Numbered from the stretch's first letter, positions 46,537 through 56,479 are shown. The stretch is DNA of 64,000 nucleotides from Neobacillus mesonae (GCF_001636315.1 NZ_KV440949.1:4420084-4484083); one strand, 5' to 3'. The notes: a model not told the origin generated them from the letters alone. Program-made: numbers and translations.

Positions 46537-47232
46537 ATGAAGGTAAAGGGTAACCATCTTATTTTGTCCCTTGTCAGCCTTGTTCTTGGATTTATTATTG
46601 CTTTTTCCTATCATTTGACACAAATTGAGAATGAGAAGCCTAAGCTTTCAGATAAACAATATGAACAAACCCTGGCATTACGAAATCAATTGATAGAACA
46701 AGAGGAAACAAACAGGAAACTTCAATTAGAGTTAAAACAAAAACAGGATAAGGTTCAAAAAAATGAAAAAGACCTTGCGAAAGAAGCTCAAGTTTTTTCC
46801 AACTTAGCAGAGGATACTGAAAAGTATCGGTTGTTCACAGGGAGAGTAAAGGTAAAAGGTAATGGAGTTAAGGTGACACTTTCGGATGGGGCATATAATC
46901 CGAAGGAAGATAATGTTAACAACTATTTGGTTCATGAACATCATGTTTTTAAGGTAATTACTGAACTTTACATATCGGGGGCTGCGGCCGTTGCCATTAA
47001 TGGTCAAAGACTGACAAGCCATTCTTACATTGTTTGTAATGGACCGGTTATTACAGTTGATGGGGTGCCATACCCGGCACCATTTGTGATTACGGCAATT
47101 GGTGATCCAGACGTGCTTTCTTCATCTTTAAACTTAACAGGCGGGGTAAAGGATCAGCTTGTAAATGATAATATTATTTTTAAATTGGAGAAAGCAGATA
47201 ATATTATTTTTGATCCAATTTTAGGTGGTTAA
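46537..47232 (+). CDS. ylxW: DUF881 protein YlxW
   Basis: A membrane-anchored protein of 231 residues: an N-terminal helix (LILSLVSLVLGFIIAFSY), a charged coiled coil (about 30-85) and a C-terminal DUF881 domain (GVKVTLSDG through SSLNLTGGVKD). Paralogous to the next gene. Lies between divIB and ftsA in bacilli; role unknown, perhaps in division. Confidence 0.9.
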   Translation: MKVKGNHLILSLVSLVLGFIIAFSYHLTQIENEKPKLSDKQYEQTLALRNQLIEQEETNRKLQLELKQKQDKVQKNEKDLAKEAQVFSNLAEDTEKYRLFTGRVKVKGNGVKVTLSDGAYNPKEDNVNNYLVHEHHVFKVITELYISGAAAVAINGQRLTSHSYIVCNGPVITVDGVPYPAPFVITAIGDPDVLSSSLNLTGGVKDQLVNDNIIFKLEKADNIIFDPILGG

Positions 47233-47238
47233 TCTATA

Positions 47239-47970
47239 GTGGACAAGAAAAAGGTGAATCTTAGTTTTACAATAATTGCGACAGTCATTGGTTTTATGAT
47301 TGCCGTCCAATTTCAAACAATAAAAAAACCGGTTGACCGTGATACAAGAGATATCTGGGAGCTGCGCGCTGCTCTTTTAAAAGAAAAGGAACTGCAAAGC
47401 AATTTGGTAACTCAGATTCGATCAACTGAAGAAAAACTAGCAGCTTATGAATCAAAACGAAAGCAAAGCAAGGAGCAGGCATTGCGGGAAACTTTGGATG
47501 AATTAAAGAGTGAAGCTGGTTTAACGGAAATAACCGGGCCTGGAATTACCATAATGATTGAGCCGGTTATGGAAGATATTAAACTGGGCAAACCGTTGGC
47601 GAATGTTATCTCTCCAGATTTGCTGCAAAGGTTATTAAATGAATTGAATATGTATGAAGCGGAATATGTTTCAATTGACGGGCAAAGAATTATCAATACA
47701 ACCGTGATTAGAGACATTAACGGGGAAACAAAAATTGACGGTCACTCCATAAAGAAATTACCGGTGGAAGTGAAAGTGGTTACAGCTGACCAAGGTACTG
47801 CCGAAAAGATTTATAATCGGATGAATGTATCAAAAGCAAGAGATGAATTTTTTATTGAAAGCTTACGGTTAAATATCAAAAAGCCAAACCCGAATATTAC
47901 CGTTCCTGCTTATAGTAATCCAATAAGGATCCAGTATTTGGAGCCGGTAAAAGAAGGAAGTGGTTCCTAA
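47239..47970 (+). CDS. ylxX: DUF881 protein YlxX
   Basis: Second DUF881 protein, 243 residues, with an N-terminal helix (LSFTIIATVIGFMIAVQF), a coiled coil and the DUF881 fold (GPGITIMIEPVMEDI, EYVSIDGQRI). GTG 47239 starts it, six bases after the ylxW stop. Its last base overlaps the first of the next ATG. Function unknown. Confidence 0.9.
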   Translation: MDKKKVNLSFTIIATVIGFMIAVQFQTIKKPVDRDTRDIWELRAALLKEKELQSNLVTQIRSTEEKLAAYESKRKQSKEQALRETLDELKSEAGLTEITGPGITIMIEPVMEDIKLGKPLANVISPDLLQRLLNELNMYEAEYVSIDGQRIINTTVIRDINGETKIDGHSIKKLPVEVKVVTADQGTAEKIYNRMNVSKARDEFFIESLRLNIKKPNPNITVPAYSNPIRIQYLEPVKEGSGS

Positions 47971-48332
47971 TGTGGCTGCCGTTTATTGGGTTGATTATCG
48001 GAGTCATTCTTGGATTGTTAACGGAGATTAGAATCCCTGAAGAATATTCCAATTATTTGTCGATAGCTGTATTGGCAGCATTAGATACATTATTTGGTGG
48101 AATCAGGGCCTATTTACAAAATATATATGATGAAAAGGTCTTTGTTTCAGGTTTCTTTTTTAATATAATACTAGCTGCAAGTTTAGCTTTTCTCGGTGTA
48201 CATCTTGGTGTAGACTTGTATTTAGCAGCTGTATTTGCATTTGGTGTCAGGCTGTTCCAAAATATTGCCGTAATACGCAGAATATTATTGACGAAATGGA
48301 CAACGAACAAAGAAAAATTAGAAAAAAGTTGA
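47970..48332 (+). CDS. sbp: Small basic protein Sbp (DUF1290)
   Basis: Integral membrane protein of 120 residues with three or four helices, of the small basic protein family that sits between ylxX and ftsA in bacilli. LDTLFGGIRAYLQNIYDEKVF is its conserved core. It overlaps ylxX by one base. Role unknown. Confidence 0.9.
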   Translation: MWLPFIGLIIGVILGLLTEIRIPEEYSNYLSIAVLAALDTLFGGIRAYLQNIYDEKVFVSGFFFNIILAASLAFLGVHLGVDLYLAAVFAFGVRLFQNIAVIRRILLTKWTTNKEKLEKS

Positions 48333-48340
48333 AAATTTTT

Positions 48341-48369
48341 AAAGGGAATCATTCAGTTGTGACGAATAA
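48341..48369 (+). promoter_or_regulatory. SigH promoter for ftsAZ
   Basis: AAAGGGAAT (48341-48349) and GACGAATAA (48361-48369) with an 11-bp spacer match the SigH pattern RnAGGawWW / RnnGAATww at all but one position. SigH-driven ftsAZ transcription supports polar septation in B. subtilis. A weak SigA promoter (TTGTGA at 48357 and TATGAA at 48380) may overlap. Confidence 0.75.
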
Positions 48370-48455
48370 TTTTATAAGATATGAATATAAGAACTTTCAT
48401 TTAACTAAAGGAATTGTTGTTCGACTGAAAGGAAATATTAAGGAGGTGCCAGAGA

Positions 48456-49748
48456 ATGAACAGCAATGAAATATATGTTAGTCTTGACATCGGTACATCC
48501 AGTGTAAAGGTAATCATTGGTGAAATGGTCAATGACTCAGGAAAAGGCTCATTAAATATAATTGGTGTCGGGAATGTTAAATCTGAGGGCTTGCGAAAAG
48601 GATCGATTGTCGATATGGACGACACCGTTCATTCCATTAAACGTGCAATTGAGCAGGCAGAAAGAATGGTAGGCTTAGAGATTAATGAAGTGGTGGTCGG
48701 GATTCCTGGACACAGTATCTTACTCCAGCCATGCCATGGGATTGTTGCCGTTTCCGGGCAAAATCGTGAAATAACTAACGAAGATGTAACACGTGTGATT
48801 GAAGCTGCATACGCTGGCTCCATCCCCCCTGAGAGAGTTAATATGGGGGTTATTCAAAGACAATTCATTTTAGATGGAAAAGATGAAATCAACGACCCGC
48901 GCGGGATGATTGGAGTTCGTTTGGAAATGGATGGGACGCTTGTGACCGGTTCTAATTCCATCCTTGCTAATATTATCCGCTGTGTTGAGCGTGCCGGGCT
49001 AAACTTCTCAGACATCATTCTTCAGCCGCTTGCGGCAGGGGACTATGCACTCTCACGGGATGAAAAAAATCTTGGTGTTGCCCTGATTGATATTGGCGGA
49101 GGGTCAACAACGATTGCTGTATTTGAAGAAGGGTATTTAAAAGCGACAAGTGTCATTCCGGTTGGAGGGGACTTGCTTACAAATGATCTTTCAAAGGTAT
49201 TGCACACATCAACGGAGGATGCCGAAAACATTAAAGTGAAATATGGACATGCCTTCTATGATCATGCTTCGGAAGATGAGTTTTTCAGTGTTCCAATTAT
49301 AGGCAGTGATCAGCATCAACAATTTAATCAGCTTTATGTTTCGGAAATCATTGAAGCCAGAATGGAAGAAGTATTTGAACTGGTTGCTAAAGAATTAAAA
49401 CGATTAGGCGTAACAGAGCTGCCGGGAGGGTTTGTATTAACAGGTGGAACTGCCAATATGCAAGGTGTATTGGAACTAGCCCAGGATATGTTTAAAAATC
49501 CGGTCCGCATTGCCAGACCAGACTATATCGGTGTAAGAGAACCTCAATATACAACTGCGGTTGGTTTAATTAAGTATGCATACAAGAATGCTAGATTACC
49601 AGGCAGTACTGCCAGTTCTCAGGCTGCTGTTTCTGAACCGGCCGAAAAGAAAATACCAAAACAACAACCAAAAGCTAAAGTAGAAAAACATCCGGAAGAA
49701 AAAATGTCATCAAAAGTAAAAAAATTCCTTGGTTACTTTTTCGAATAA
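48456..49748 (+). CDS. ftsA: Cell division protein FtsA
   Basis: Actin-like ATPase of 430 residues that tethers FtsZ to the membrane. Motifs: YVSLDIGTSSVKVIIGE (phosphate 1), the 1C insertion, VALIDIGGGSTTIAVFEEG (phosphate 2), and GGFVLTGGTANMQGV (adenosine). The C-terminal amphipathic helix SSKVKKFLGYFFE is the membrane anchor. Ribosome site AAGGAGGTG. Confidence 0.97.
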   Translation: MNSNEIYVSLDIGTSSVKVIIGEMVNDSGKGSLNIIGVGNVKSEGLRKGSIVDMDDTVHSIKRAIEQAERMVGLEINEVVVGIPGHSILLQPCHGIVAVSGQNREITNEDVTRVIEAAYAGSIPPERVNMGVIQRQFILDGKDEINDPRGMIGVRLEMDGTLVTGSNSILANIIRCVERAGLNFSDIILQPLAAGDYALSRDEKNLGVALIDIGGGSTTIAVFEEGYLKATSVIPVGGDLLTNDLSKVLHTSTEDAENIKVKYGHAFYDHASEDEFFSVPIIGSDQHQQFNQLYVSEIIEARMEEVFELVAKELKRLGVTELPGGFVLTGGTANMQGVLELAQDMFKNPVRIARPDYIGVREPQYTTAVGLIKYAYKNARLPGSTASSQAAVSEPAEKKIPKQQPKAKVEKHPEEKMSSKVKKFLGYFFE

Positions 49749-49789
49749 GATGAGCGAAAAGGAATATCGACGAATTAGGAGGATTTTTC

Positions 49790-50938
49790 ATGTTGGAATT
49801 TGATACAAATTTAGATTCTCTTGCAACGATAAAAGTAATTGGTGTTGGCGGCGGCGGCAATAATGCGGTAAATCGAATGATTGAACACGGTGTTCAAGGT
49901 GTAGAATTTATCGCCGTCAATACCGATGCGCAGGCATTAAACCTTTCGAAAGCGGAAGTAAGAATGCAGATTGGTTCGAAGATTACACGTGGTCTTGGGG
50001 CCGGTGCTAACCCGGAGGTCGGTAAAAAGGCAGCAGAAGAGAGTAAGGAGCAAATTGAGGAAGCGCTGCGCGGCGCCGATATGGTCTTCGTTACCGCTGG
50101 AATGGGCGGCGGCACTGGAACAGGTGCGGCACCGGTAATTGCTCAAATCGCCCGCAATTTAGGGGCTTTAACTGTTGGTGTGGTAACACGTCCATTTACA
50201 TTTGAAGGAAGAAAACGGGCAAATCAAGCTTCCGGTGGTATTGGCGCAATGAAAGAAGCGGTGGATACGCTGATCGTCATTCCAAATGACCGTCTTCTTG
50301 AAATTGTTGATAAGAGCACTCCTATGCTTGAAGCATTCCGTGAAGCTGACAACGTTCTCCGCCAAGGGGTTCAAGGTATTTCCGATTTAATTGCAGTTCC
50401 AGGCTTAATTAATCTGGACTTCGCCGATGTGAAAACAATTATGTCCAATAAAGGCTCAGCATTAATGGGAATAGGTATGGCAACCGGTGAAAACCGGGCA
50501 GCAGAGGCAGCTAAAAAAGCGATTAGCTCGCCATTACTGGAAACCTCAATTGATGGGGCACAAGGTGTACTGATGAATATTTCCGGCGGCACGAATTTGA
50601 GCCTTTATGAGGTTCAGGAAGCTGCTGATATTGTTGCTTCGGCTTCCGACCAGGAAGTAAATATGATTTTTGGCTCAGTGATTAATGAGGATCTGAAGGA
50701 TGAAATTATTGTAACGGTCATTGCTACTGGCTTTAATGAGGAAGTTCTTCAGCCAAAACCAGCACGTCCAACCTTCGGACAAGCTAAGCCGCAGGTGACC
50801 CCCGTAAAACGGGAGCAAAAACGCGAAGAGGTGCGTGAGGAACCGGTTCGTACGAACAATAGTCCAAATAGCCACACACCTCAAGAAGAGACACTGGACA
50901 TCCCGACTTTCCTACGAAATCGAAATCGCAGAAGATAA
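49790..50938 (+). CDS. ftsZ: Cell division protein FtsZ
   Basis: Tubulin-like GTPase that forms the Z ring. The 382 residues include [16 protein letters not shown], the tubulin signature [10 protein letters not shown], the T7 loop [11 protein letters not shown], an acidic linker, and the C-terminal FtsA/SepF-binding peptide [21 protein letters not shown] ribosome site, 41 bases after ftsA. Confidence 0.98.
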   Translation: MLEFDTNLDSLATIKVIGVGGGGNNAVNRMIEHGVQGVEFIAVNTDAQALNLSKAEVRMQIGSKITRGLGAGANPEVGKKAAEESKEQIEEALRGADMVFVTAGMGGGTGTGAAPVIAQIARNLGALTVGVVTRPFTFEGRKRANQASGGIGAMKEAVDTLIVIPNDRLLEIVDKSTPMLEAFREADNVLRQGVQGISDLIAVPGLINLDFADVKTIMSNKGSALMGIGMATGENRAAEAAKKAISSPLLETSIDGAQGVLMNISGGTNLSLYEVQEAADIVASASDQEVNMIFGSVINEDLKDEIIVTVIATGFNEEVLQPKPARPTFGQAKPQVTPVKREQKREEVREEPVRTNNSPNSHTPQEETLDIPTFLRNRNRRR

Positions 50939-50956
50939 AATACTTTGAACTAATAA

Positions 50957-50992
50957 TGGCATGGTCTCATTTAGAGCCCATGCTTTTTCTAT
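50957..50992 (+). terminator. Terminator after ftsZ
   Basis: GCATGG pairs with CCATGC around a 13-base loop, followed by TTTTTCTATTTTT. Confidence 0.8.
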
Positions 50993-51051
50993 TTTTATTT
51001 GACAAATTCCGTTGGTAATAGTGGAAATTTTCGCTGTTTTGGTTACAGAAA

Positions 51052-51085
51052 GTGACACACTTCAAGCCTAGAAGTAGGTTATACT
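51052..51085 (+). promoter_or_regulatory. spoIIG-type promoter (Spo0A-dependent SigA, 22-bp spacer)
   Basis: GTGACA (51052-51057) and TATACT (51080-51085) are good SigA hexamers spaced 22 bp instead of 17, the hallmark of the spoIIG promoter, which SigA uses only with phosphorylated Spo0A. Upstream, TTTGACAAA at about 51000 (6 of 7 to the 0A box TGTCGAA when read on the other strand) and TTTTCGCTG at 51029 are possible Spo0A boxes. Confidence 0.75.
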
Positions 51086-51171
51086 TTTCCATAAACAGAA
51101 TAGTAGAAATGCCAATGGACAATAGAAAAGCGGGCAGCCCTTGTTGGGAGGTAAATAAAGGGGGAAGCTTG

Positions 51172-52110
51172 GTGGTTGTATATTTAGATATAATCTGGAT
51201 GCTGAATTTATTATTTGATAGCCTCCTTCTTTATTTAACAGCTATTTTTCTTAAAAGAAAAATTCGCTTTTGGAGGTTAGCAGCTGGCGGTATTATCGGG
51301 TCGTTAATTATTTTATTATCGTTTACACCGTTAAATGTTTATTCTAACCATCCCGTGGCTAAATTGTTTTGTTCCATCATGATGGTGCTGGTTACCTTTG
51401 GTTATAAACGCTTGTCATTTTTTTTGAAAGCTTTAATGACTTTATATGTTTCGACATTTTTAATAGGCGGAGCATTAATTGGCGCCCACTATTTTTCACA
51501 ATATGATGCAAAACTAACTGAACAGCTCCTTTACTCCAGTGTGAAAGGGTTTGGTGATCCAATTAGCTGGTTGTTTGTTCTGATTGGCTTTCCGATTGCC
51601 TGGCATTTTTCAAGAAAGAATATTGAAAGCATGGAAATGACTAAAATTCAATTTGAACAAATTGTTCAAGTGCGTGTTGAAATTGAAAATGAAAAATTTA
51701 TCTTTAAGGGGCTTGTTGATAGCGGCAATCAGCTTTATGACCCATTATCAAGGCTTCCTGTTATGTTTGTTTCAATTAAAAATCAGATGGAGGCATTTCC
51801 GGAACCAATTAAAAAAATAGCTTTTGAGCCTGATTCTATTTTAATGGGCAGTGATGAACTTCCAGGAGAATGGCAGGGACGACTGCGGATCATTCCATAT
51901 ACTGTAGTGGGACAAGAGCACCAGCTGATTGCCGCGATTAGACCAGATAATATAATAATCGAACATAATGGAGATGAATATGTGAGCGCAAAAGGTTTAA
52001 TTGCTTTTACCATGCAGCAGCTTTCGAAAGACGACACCTTCCAATGTATTGTTCATCCGAAAATGCTGACAGGACCAAGGCAGGAGACAAAAAACGAGAA
52101 AGTAAGTTAA
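51172..52110 (+). CDS. spoIIGA: SigE-processing aspartic protease SpoIIGA
   Basis: Membrane protease that removes the pro-sequence of SigE after engulfment signalling. The 312 residues have five N-terminal helices and a cytoplasmic protease half with the catalytic aspartate in [14 protein letters not shown] 51172 gives [12 protein letters not shown], aligned with the B. subtilis N-terminus, and follows AAGGGGGAA; the in-frame start at 51052 lies in the promoter itself. Cotranscribed with sigE. Confidence 0.93.
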   Translation: MVVYLDIIWMLNLLFDSLLLYLTAIFLKRKIRFWRLAAGGIIGSLIILLSFTPLNVYSNHPVAKLFCSIMMVLVTFGYKRLSFFLKALMTLYVSTFLIGGALIGAHYFSQYDAKLTEQLLYSSVKGFGDPISWLFVLIGFPIAWHFSRKNIESMEMTKIQFEQIVQVRVEIENEKFIFKGLVDSGNQLYDPLSRLPVMFVSIKNQMEAFPEPIKKIAFEPDSILMGSDELPGEWQGRLRIIPYTVVGQEHQLIAAIRPDNIIIEHNGDEYVSAKGLIAFTMQQLSKDDTFQCIVHPKMLTGPRQETKNEKVS

Positions 52111-52154
52111 TAATACTATACTCGAGAATTCACAATTTAGAAGGGGGAGCACTC

Positions 52155-52874
52155 ATGATAAAGTGGAAAATTCGCTTATCCTACTATTGGTACAAATTAT
52201 TAATTAAATTAGGTCTGAAAACAGATGAAGTCTTTTACATAGGTGGAAGCGAAGCACTGCCGCCTCCTTTAAGTAAGGACGAAGAGGAGATATTATTAAA
52301 AAAACTGCCGGACGGTGATAAGGCAGCAAGGTCCATCCTAATTGAACGGAACCTTCGTTTAGTTGTTTATATTGCCCGTAAATTCGAAAATACCGGCATT
52401 AATATCGAGGACCTCATTAGTATTGGAACGATTGGCTTAATTAAGGCCGTTAACACCTTTAATCCGGAAAAGAAAATCAAACTTGCTACATACGCATCCA
52501 GGTGTATTGAGAATGAAATACTAATGTATTTACGAAGAAATAATAAAATCCGCTCAGAGGTTTCCTTTGATGAACCGTTAAACATTGATTGGGATGGAAA
52601 TGAACTATTGTTGTCAGATGTATTGGGGACCGATGATGATATTATTACCAAGGACCTAGAAGCCAATGTTGACAGGAAACTCCTATCAAAAGCTTTACAT
52701 CAGCTGACTGACCGGGAAAAGCAAATCATGGAACTCCGCTTTGGTCTCACAAACGGGGAAGAAAAGACACAAAAAGACGTCGCGGATATGCTTGGAATTT
52801 CCCAATCCTATATATCAAGGCTTGAAAAAAGAATCATCAAACGCTTACGTAAAGAATTTAATAAAATGGTGTAA
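52155..52874 (+). CDS. sigE: RNA polymerase sigma-E factor (pro-SigE)
   Basis: First mother-cell sigma factor of sporulation. The 239 residues start with the membrane-binding pro-sequence ([19 protein letters not shown], then the [13 protein letters not shown] processing area), followed by sigma region 2 ([35 protein letters not shown]) and region 4 with a helix-turn-helix ([21 protein letters not shown]). ATG 52155 follows AGGGGGAG; the open frame from 52044 overlaps spoIIGA. Confidence 0.97.
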   Translation: MIKWKIRLSYYWYKLLIKLGLKTDEVFYIGGSEALPPPLSKDEEEILLKKLPDGDKAARSILIERNLRLVVYIARKFENTGINIEDLISIGTIGLIKAVNTFNPEKKIKLATYASRCIENEILMYLRRNNKIRSEVSFDEPLNIDWDGNELLLSDVLGTDDDIITKDLEANVDRKLLSKALHQLTDREKQIMELRFGLTNGEEKTQKDVADMLGISQSYISRLEKRIIKRLRKEFNKMV

Positions 52875-52940
52875 AAAAAGAAAAATTTTTCCACTATAAA
52901 ACCCTTATTATGTCATGATTTCATCGGTATTTTTGAAGTG

Positions 52941-52979
52941 TATGCACCTATCCTTGCCATGGGACAGGTGCATATTTTT
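52941..52979 (+). promoter_or_regulatory. Hairpin in sigE-sigG gap
   Basis: TATGCACCT (52941-52949) and AGGTGCATA (52966-52974) form a perfect 9-bp stem with a 16-base loop, followed by TTTTT. It lies 60 bases before sigG and may stop spoIIG transcription or limit sigG expression from read-through. No confident SigF or SigG promoter was found in this gap. Confidence 0.6.
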
Positions 52980-53033
52980 CCTTTCCAAGGAGATACTGTT
53001 TTTTGTACAGCAGCTCCTGAGGAGGGAACAGAA

Positions 53034-53813
53034 TTGACTCGAAATAAAGTTGAAATTTGCGGTGTAGACACATCAAAACTTCCAGTATTAAAAAACGAAG
53101 AAATGAGAGTACTCTTCAAGCAAATGCAAGAGGGCGATATAACTGCCCGGGAAAAGCTGGTCAACGGTAATTTACGTCTCGTATTAAGCGTTATTCAAAG
53201 GTTTAATAACCGAGGTGAATTTGTTGATGACCTATTTCAGGTTGGCTGTATCGGACTGATGAAATCAATTGATAATTTCGATTTAGGTCAAAACGTCAAG
53301 TTTTCCACTTATGCTGTTCCAATGATTATTGGTGAAATACGGCGCTACTTACGTGATAATAACCCTATTCGCGTTTCCCGGAGTTTGCGTGATATAGCCT
53401 ATAAAGCACTGCAGGTAAGAGAAAGATTGATGAGTGAAACATCACGGGAACCGACTGCCGAAGAGATTGCCAAGGTTTTGGAAGTACCGCATGAGGAAAT
53501 TGTCTTTGCTTTAGATGCGATTCAAGATCCTGTTTCTCTTTTCGAGCCCATTTACAATGACGGCGGCGATCCAATTTATGTAATGGACCAATTAAGTGAT
53601 GAAAGAAATAAGGACATTCATTGGATTGAGGAAATCGCATTAAAAGAAGGAATGCGCAGATTAAATGAACGTGAAAAATTAATTTTACGAAAACGATTTT
53701 TCCAAGGAAAAACCCAAATGGAGGTTGCTGATGAAATCGGCATTTCTCAGGCCCAGGTTTCACGATTGGAAAAAGCGGCAATTAGACAAATGAATAAAAA
53801 TATTCAAAGCTAA
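53034..53813 (+). CDS. sigG: RNA polymerase sigma-G factor
   Basis: Late forespore sigma factor. The 259 residues are nearly identical to B. subtilis SigG by recall, starting TRNKVEICGVDTSKLPVLKNEEM, with region 2 (NLRLVLSVIQRFNNRG, DDLFQVGCIGLMKSIDNFD), region 3 and region 4 (QMEVADEIGISQAQVSRLEKAAI). TTG 53034 sits seven bases after a GAGGAGGG site; the frame's ATG at 52938 would include the leader hairpin and is rejected. Confidence 0.97.
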   Translation: MTRNKVEICGVDTSKLPVLKNEEMRVLFKQMQEGDITAREKLVNGNLRLVLSVIQRFNNRGEFVDDLFQVGCIGLMKSIDNFDLGQNVKFSTYAVPMIIGEIRRYLRDNNPIRVSRSLRDIAYKALQVRERLMSETSREPTAEEIAKVLEVPHEEIVFALDAIQDPVSLFEPIYNDGGDPIYVMDQLSDERNKDIHWIEEIALKEGMRRLNEREKLILRKRFFQGKTQMEVADEIGISQAQVSRLEKAAIRQMNKNIQS

Positions 53814-53838
53814 AAGCTGCCTTAGGGGCAGCTTTTTT
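53812..53838 (+). terminator. Terminator after sigG
   Basis: AAAAGCTGCC and GGGCAGCTTTT pair with a short loop, then a T-run. Confidence 0.92.
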
Positions 53839-53902
53839 CAATGATATATTCCGAAACCCCATCATATATTTAGTTATAGTATGGAAGATGGGAGTGGTGA
53901 AA

Positions 53903-54166
53903 GTGGTGAAAATTTCGGAATTTCAAATTAAAGATGTAGTTAATGTATCGGACGGCAGACGGCTTGGAAATATTGGTGATATTGAGATTAACCTAACCAC
54001 AGGAAGAATTGAAGCGGTCGTCATTTCCGGAAGCGGAAGGATGCTTGGCTTTTTTGGCAAAGAGGAAGAAATCGTCATCTCTTGGAAAAACATAATCAAA
54101 ATCGGCCAGGATGTGATTTTGGTAAGATATAAGGGGTTCGAAGAAAAACTATCTGATGAAGGATAG
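53903..54166 (+). CDS. ylmC: PRC-barrel sporulation protein YlmC/YmxH
   Basis: An 87-residue PRC-barrel protein of the YlmC/YmxH family. The conserved core is KISEFQIKDVVNVSDGRRLGNIGDIEIN, with the glycine-rich GRMLGFFGKEEE. Function unknown. GTG 53903 gives MVKISE and is well spaced from GGAGTGG; two upstream codons (GTG 53897, ATG 53888) are possible. B. subtilis ylmA, which follows sigG there, is absent. Confidence 0.9.
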   Translation: MVKISEFQIKDVVNVSDGRRLGNIGDIEINLTTGRIEAVVISGSGRMLGFFGKEEEIVISWKNIIKIGQDVILVRYKGFEEKLSDEG

Positions 54167-54220
54167 TAGAAATGAGTTTTCCTTTCATGGTAAACTATAG
54201 AAAACAAAAGAGGTAGAAGA

Positions 54221-55051
54221 ATGGAACCCTTTGTAAGAAACAATCAATCTTATTTGGCAATTGAAAGCTGGATGGATCAGTTTCCCGGGCTTGTAGCCGG
54301 CATCACTACGAAAAGCGGCGGTGTGAGCAAAGGGAATTTTGAAACATTGAATTTAGGCTTTCATGTCGGGGATGAAGTAACTGATGTTTGTGTTAATCGA
54401 AAAGAAGTCGCACGACAGCTGGATTTTTCATTGAACTACTGGGTCGGTGCTGAGCAAATACATGATATAGTTCTGAAGAAAGTGGGGCAGGAGGATCGCG
54501 GGAAAGGCTCGGATTCATATGATCAGTCGTTTAAAGGCACTGATGGGTTTTATACGAATGAAGATGGGGTTCTCCTAACTCTTTGTTATGCCGACTGTGT
54601 CCCATTATTTTTTATAGCCCCTAAATCTAGAATGATTGGCACGGCACATGCAGGCTGGAAAGGCAGCGTTGGGCAAATTGCCAGGCGAATGGTCGTAGCC
54701 TGGGAAGACGAAGGTATTGAAGCAAAAGATATTCATGTTGTAATTGGGCCCTCTATTTGCGAAAATTGTTATATTGTAGATAATCGTGTCGTTAAATTAA
54801 TCGAAAATATACTAGAAGATGTCGATAGAAAACCATATAATTTAGTTAGTGATGGACAATTTTCATTAGATTTACGGGAATTAAACCGCATGCTTCTTAT
54901 TGCGGCAGGAGTTCCGGAAGGGCAAATTATGGTGTCTGGTTTCTGTACCAGCTGCAACCGGGAATTATTTTTTTCCCACCGGCGCGATCAGGGGAGAACT
55001 GGAAGGATGTTAAGTTTTATTGGTTGGAAGGAGTTATCAAATCATTCATGA
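54221..55051 (+). CDS. pgeF: Purine nucleoside phosphorylase / laccase-domain protein PgeF (YlmD, YfiH family)
   Basis: YfiH-family enzyme of 276 residues. Family members cleave or deaminate purine nucleosides through a zinc site and may police peptidoglycan composition. Metal-site motifs are visible: [25 protein letters not shown] and [12 protein letters not shown], plus [18 protein letters not shown]. Its stop overlaps the next gene's ATG (ATGA). Confidence 0.92.
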   Translation: MEPFVRNNQSYLAIESWMDQFPGLVAGITTKSGGVSKGNFETLNLGFHVGDEVTDVCVNRKEVARQLDFSLNYWVGAEQIHDIVLKKVGQEDRGKGSDSYDQSFKGTDGFYTNEDGVLLTLCYADCVPLFFIAPKSRMIGTAHAGWKGSVGQIARRMVVAWEDEGIEAKDIHVVIGPSICENCYIVDNRVVKLIENILEDVDRKPYNLVSDGQFSLDLRELNRMLLIAAGVPEGQIMVSGFCTSCNRELFFSHRRDQGRTGRMLSFIGWKELSNHS

Positions 55052-55725
55052 AAGTAGCAGCGAAACTTGAATTAATTCGACAGCAAATCAATCAAGCTTG
55101 TCAGATTGCAAATCGTAAACCTGATGAAATTACATTAATTGCCGTTACGAAATATGTTAGTATTGAACGGGCTTATGAGGCGTTAGAGGCAGGAATTAAA
55201 GATCTAGGTGAAAACCGTGATGAAGGGCTGCTAAATAAATGGGAGGCTCTCGGGGACAAGCCTGTTTGGCATTATATCGGTACATTACAATCAAGAAAAG
55301 TCAAAAACATCATCGATATTGTAGAGTATATTCACTCGTTAGACAGGCTTTCTTTGGCAAAAGAAATTAACAAACGAGCCAGCCGAAAGATCAAATGCCT
55401 GGTCCAGGTGAATGTTTCTGCCGAAGAATCCAAACACGGTTTAGCTCCTGAAGACGTCATTCCGTTTATTGAAGCACTCCATCCATTTGAGAATATTAGT
55501 GTTGAAGGCTTAATGACAATGGCGCCTTTTATAGATGATGAGCAGGTCCTAAGGGATTGTTTCCGTAAACTTAACAAGCTTCGCGGGCAAGTCCAGGCGC
55601 TAAATCTCGATTTTGCCCCATGTACTGAACTTTCGATGGGAATGTCCAACGACTTTTCAATCGCCATTGAAGAAGGTGCAACAATGATAAGGGTTGGCAC
55701 GGCGCTTGTAGGTGAAGAAGAGTAG
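55048..55725 (+). CDS. ylmE: PLP homeostasis protein YlmE (YggS family)
   Basis: PLP-binding protein of 225 residues without known enzyme activity, of the YggS/PROSC family that buffers pyridoxal phosphate. The PLP lysine is in [17 protein letters not shown], with [14 protein letters not shown] and [28 protein letters not shown] also conserved. ATG 55048 overlaps the pgeF stop; the AAGGAG site is 14 bases upstream, slightly far. Confidence 0.93.
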   Translation: MKVAAKLELIRQQINQACQIANRKPDEITLIAVTKYVSIERAYEALEAGIKDLGENRDEGLLNKWEALGDKPVWHYIGTLQSRKVKNIIDIVEYIHSLDRLSLAKEINKRASRKIKCLVQVNVSAEESKHGLAPEDVIPFIEALHPFENISVEGLMTMAPFIDDEQVLRDCFRKLNKLRGQVQALNLDFAPCTELSMGMSNDFSIAIEEGATMIRVGTALVGEEE

Positions 55726-55736
55726 GGGAGAAAAAA

Positions 55737-56186
55737 ATGACGATTAAATCAAAATTGAAAACATTTTTCTTTTTAGATGATGAATATGTTGAAAGCGAAG
55801 GTTTGGAAGAGCGAGCCGAGACTAAGAAACCACAGAAACAGCCAATAAATACACAAAACGTCGTCAATCTTCATAGTGTTCCAAAAATGTCAAACGCACA
55901 AAAGGCCTCAAAAGTGATTCTTGCGGAACCTGCAACCTATGCTGAAGCGACAGAAATCGCTGACCATTTAAAAAATCGGCGGGCCGTGGTCGTTAATTTG
56001 CAGCGGATTGATCAAGTACAGGGAAGACAGATTTTGGACTTTTTAAGCGGGGTTGTGTATACACTCGGCGGGGACATGCAAAAGATTGGCGTAAGTATTT
56101 TTTTATGTGCTCCGGATAATGTTGAAGTCTCAGGAAATATATCTGATTTATTTCCTGAACAAGATTTACATAAAGCGAGGTGGTAA
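55737..56186 (+). CDS. sepF: Cell division protein SepF
   Basis: Z-ring associated protein of 149 residues that bundles FtsZ filaments and binds membrane through its N-terminal amphipathic helix (TIKSKLKTFFFLDDE). The C-terminal domain (KVILAEPATYAEATEIADHLKNRRAVVVNL and GRQILDFLSGVVYTLGGDMQKIG) is the polymerising core. Preceded by TAGGGGAG. Confidence 0.95.
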   Translation: MTIKSKLKTFFFLDDEYVESEGLEERAETKKPQKQPINTQNVVNLHSVPKMSNAQKASKVILAEPATYAEATEIADHLKNRRAVVVNLQRIDQVQGRQILDFLSGVVYTLGGDMQKIGVSIFLCAPDNVEVSGNISDLFPEQDLHKARW

Positions 56187-56192
56187 ACAAAG

Positions 56193-56456
56193 ATGTACCT
56201 AGTTTTTTATTTTTTACAAAAGATAATTGAAATTTATTCTTGGGCCTTAATTATTTACATCTTAATGTCCTGGTTTCCGAATGCCCGGGAAACTTCTATC
56301 GGAAGGTTTTTATCTAGAATATGTGAACCATATTTAGAACCATTTAGAAGAATTATCCCGCCTATCGGCATGATTGATATTTCACCAATTGTTGCGTTTC
56401 TTGTGTTGAATTTTGCCCAAAGAGGCTTATTTAGCGTCTACCATTTAATTAGTTAA
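56193..56456 (+). CDS. ylmG: YggT-family membrane protein YlmG
   Basis: Small two-helix membrane protein, 87 residues, of the YggT family that follows sepF across bacteria and plastids. Conserved SWFPNAR and [25 protein letters not shown]. Suspected role in division-site or membrane organisation, not shown. Confidence 0.93.
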   Translation: MYLVFYFLQKIIEIYSWALIIYILMSWFPNARETSIGRFLSRICEPYLEPFRRIIPPIGMIDISPIVAFLVLNFAQRGLFSVYHLIS

Positions 56457-56479
56457 TCATTCCATAGGTTGTGGTATAC

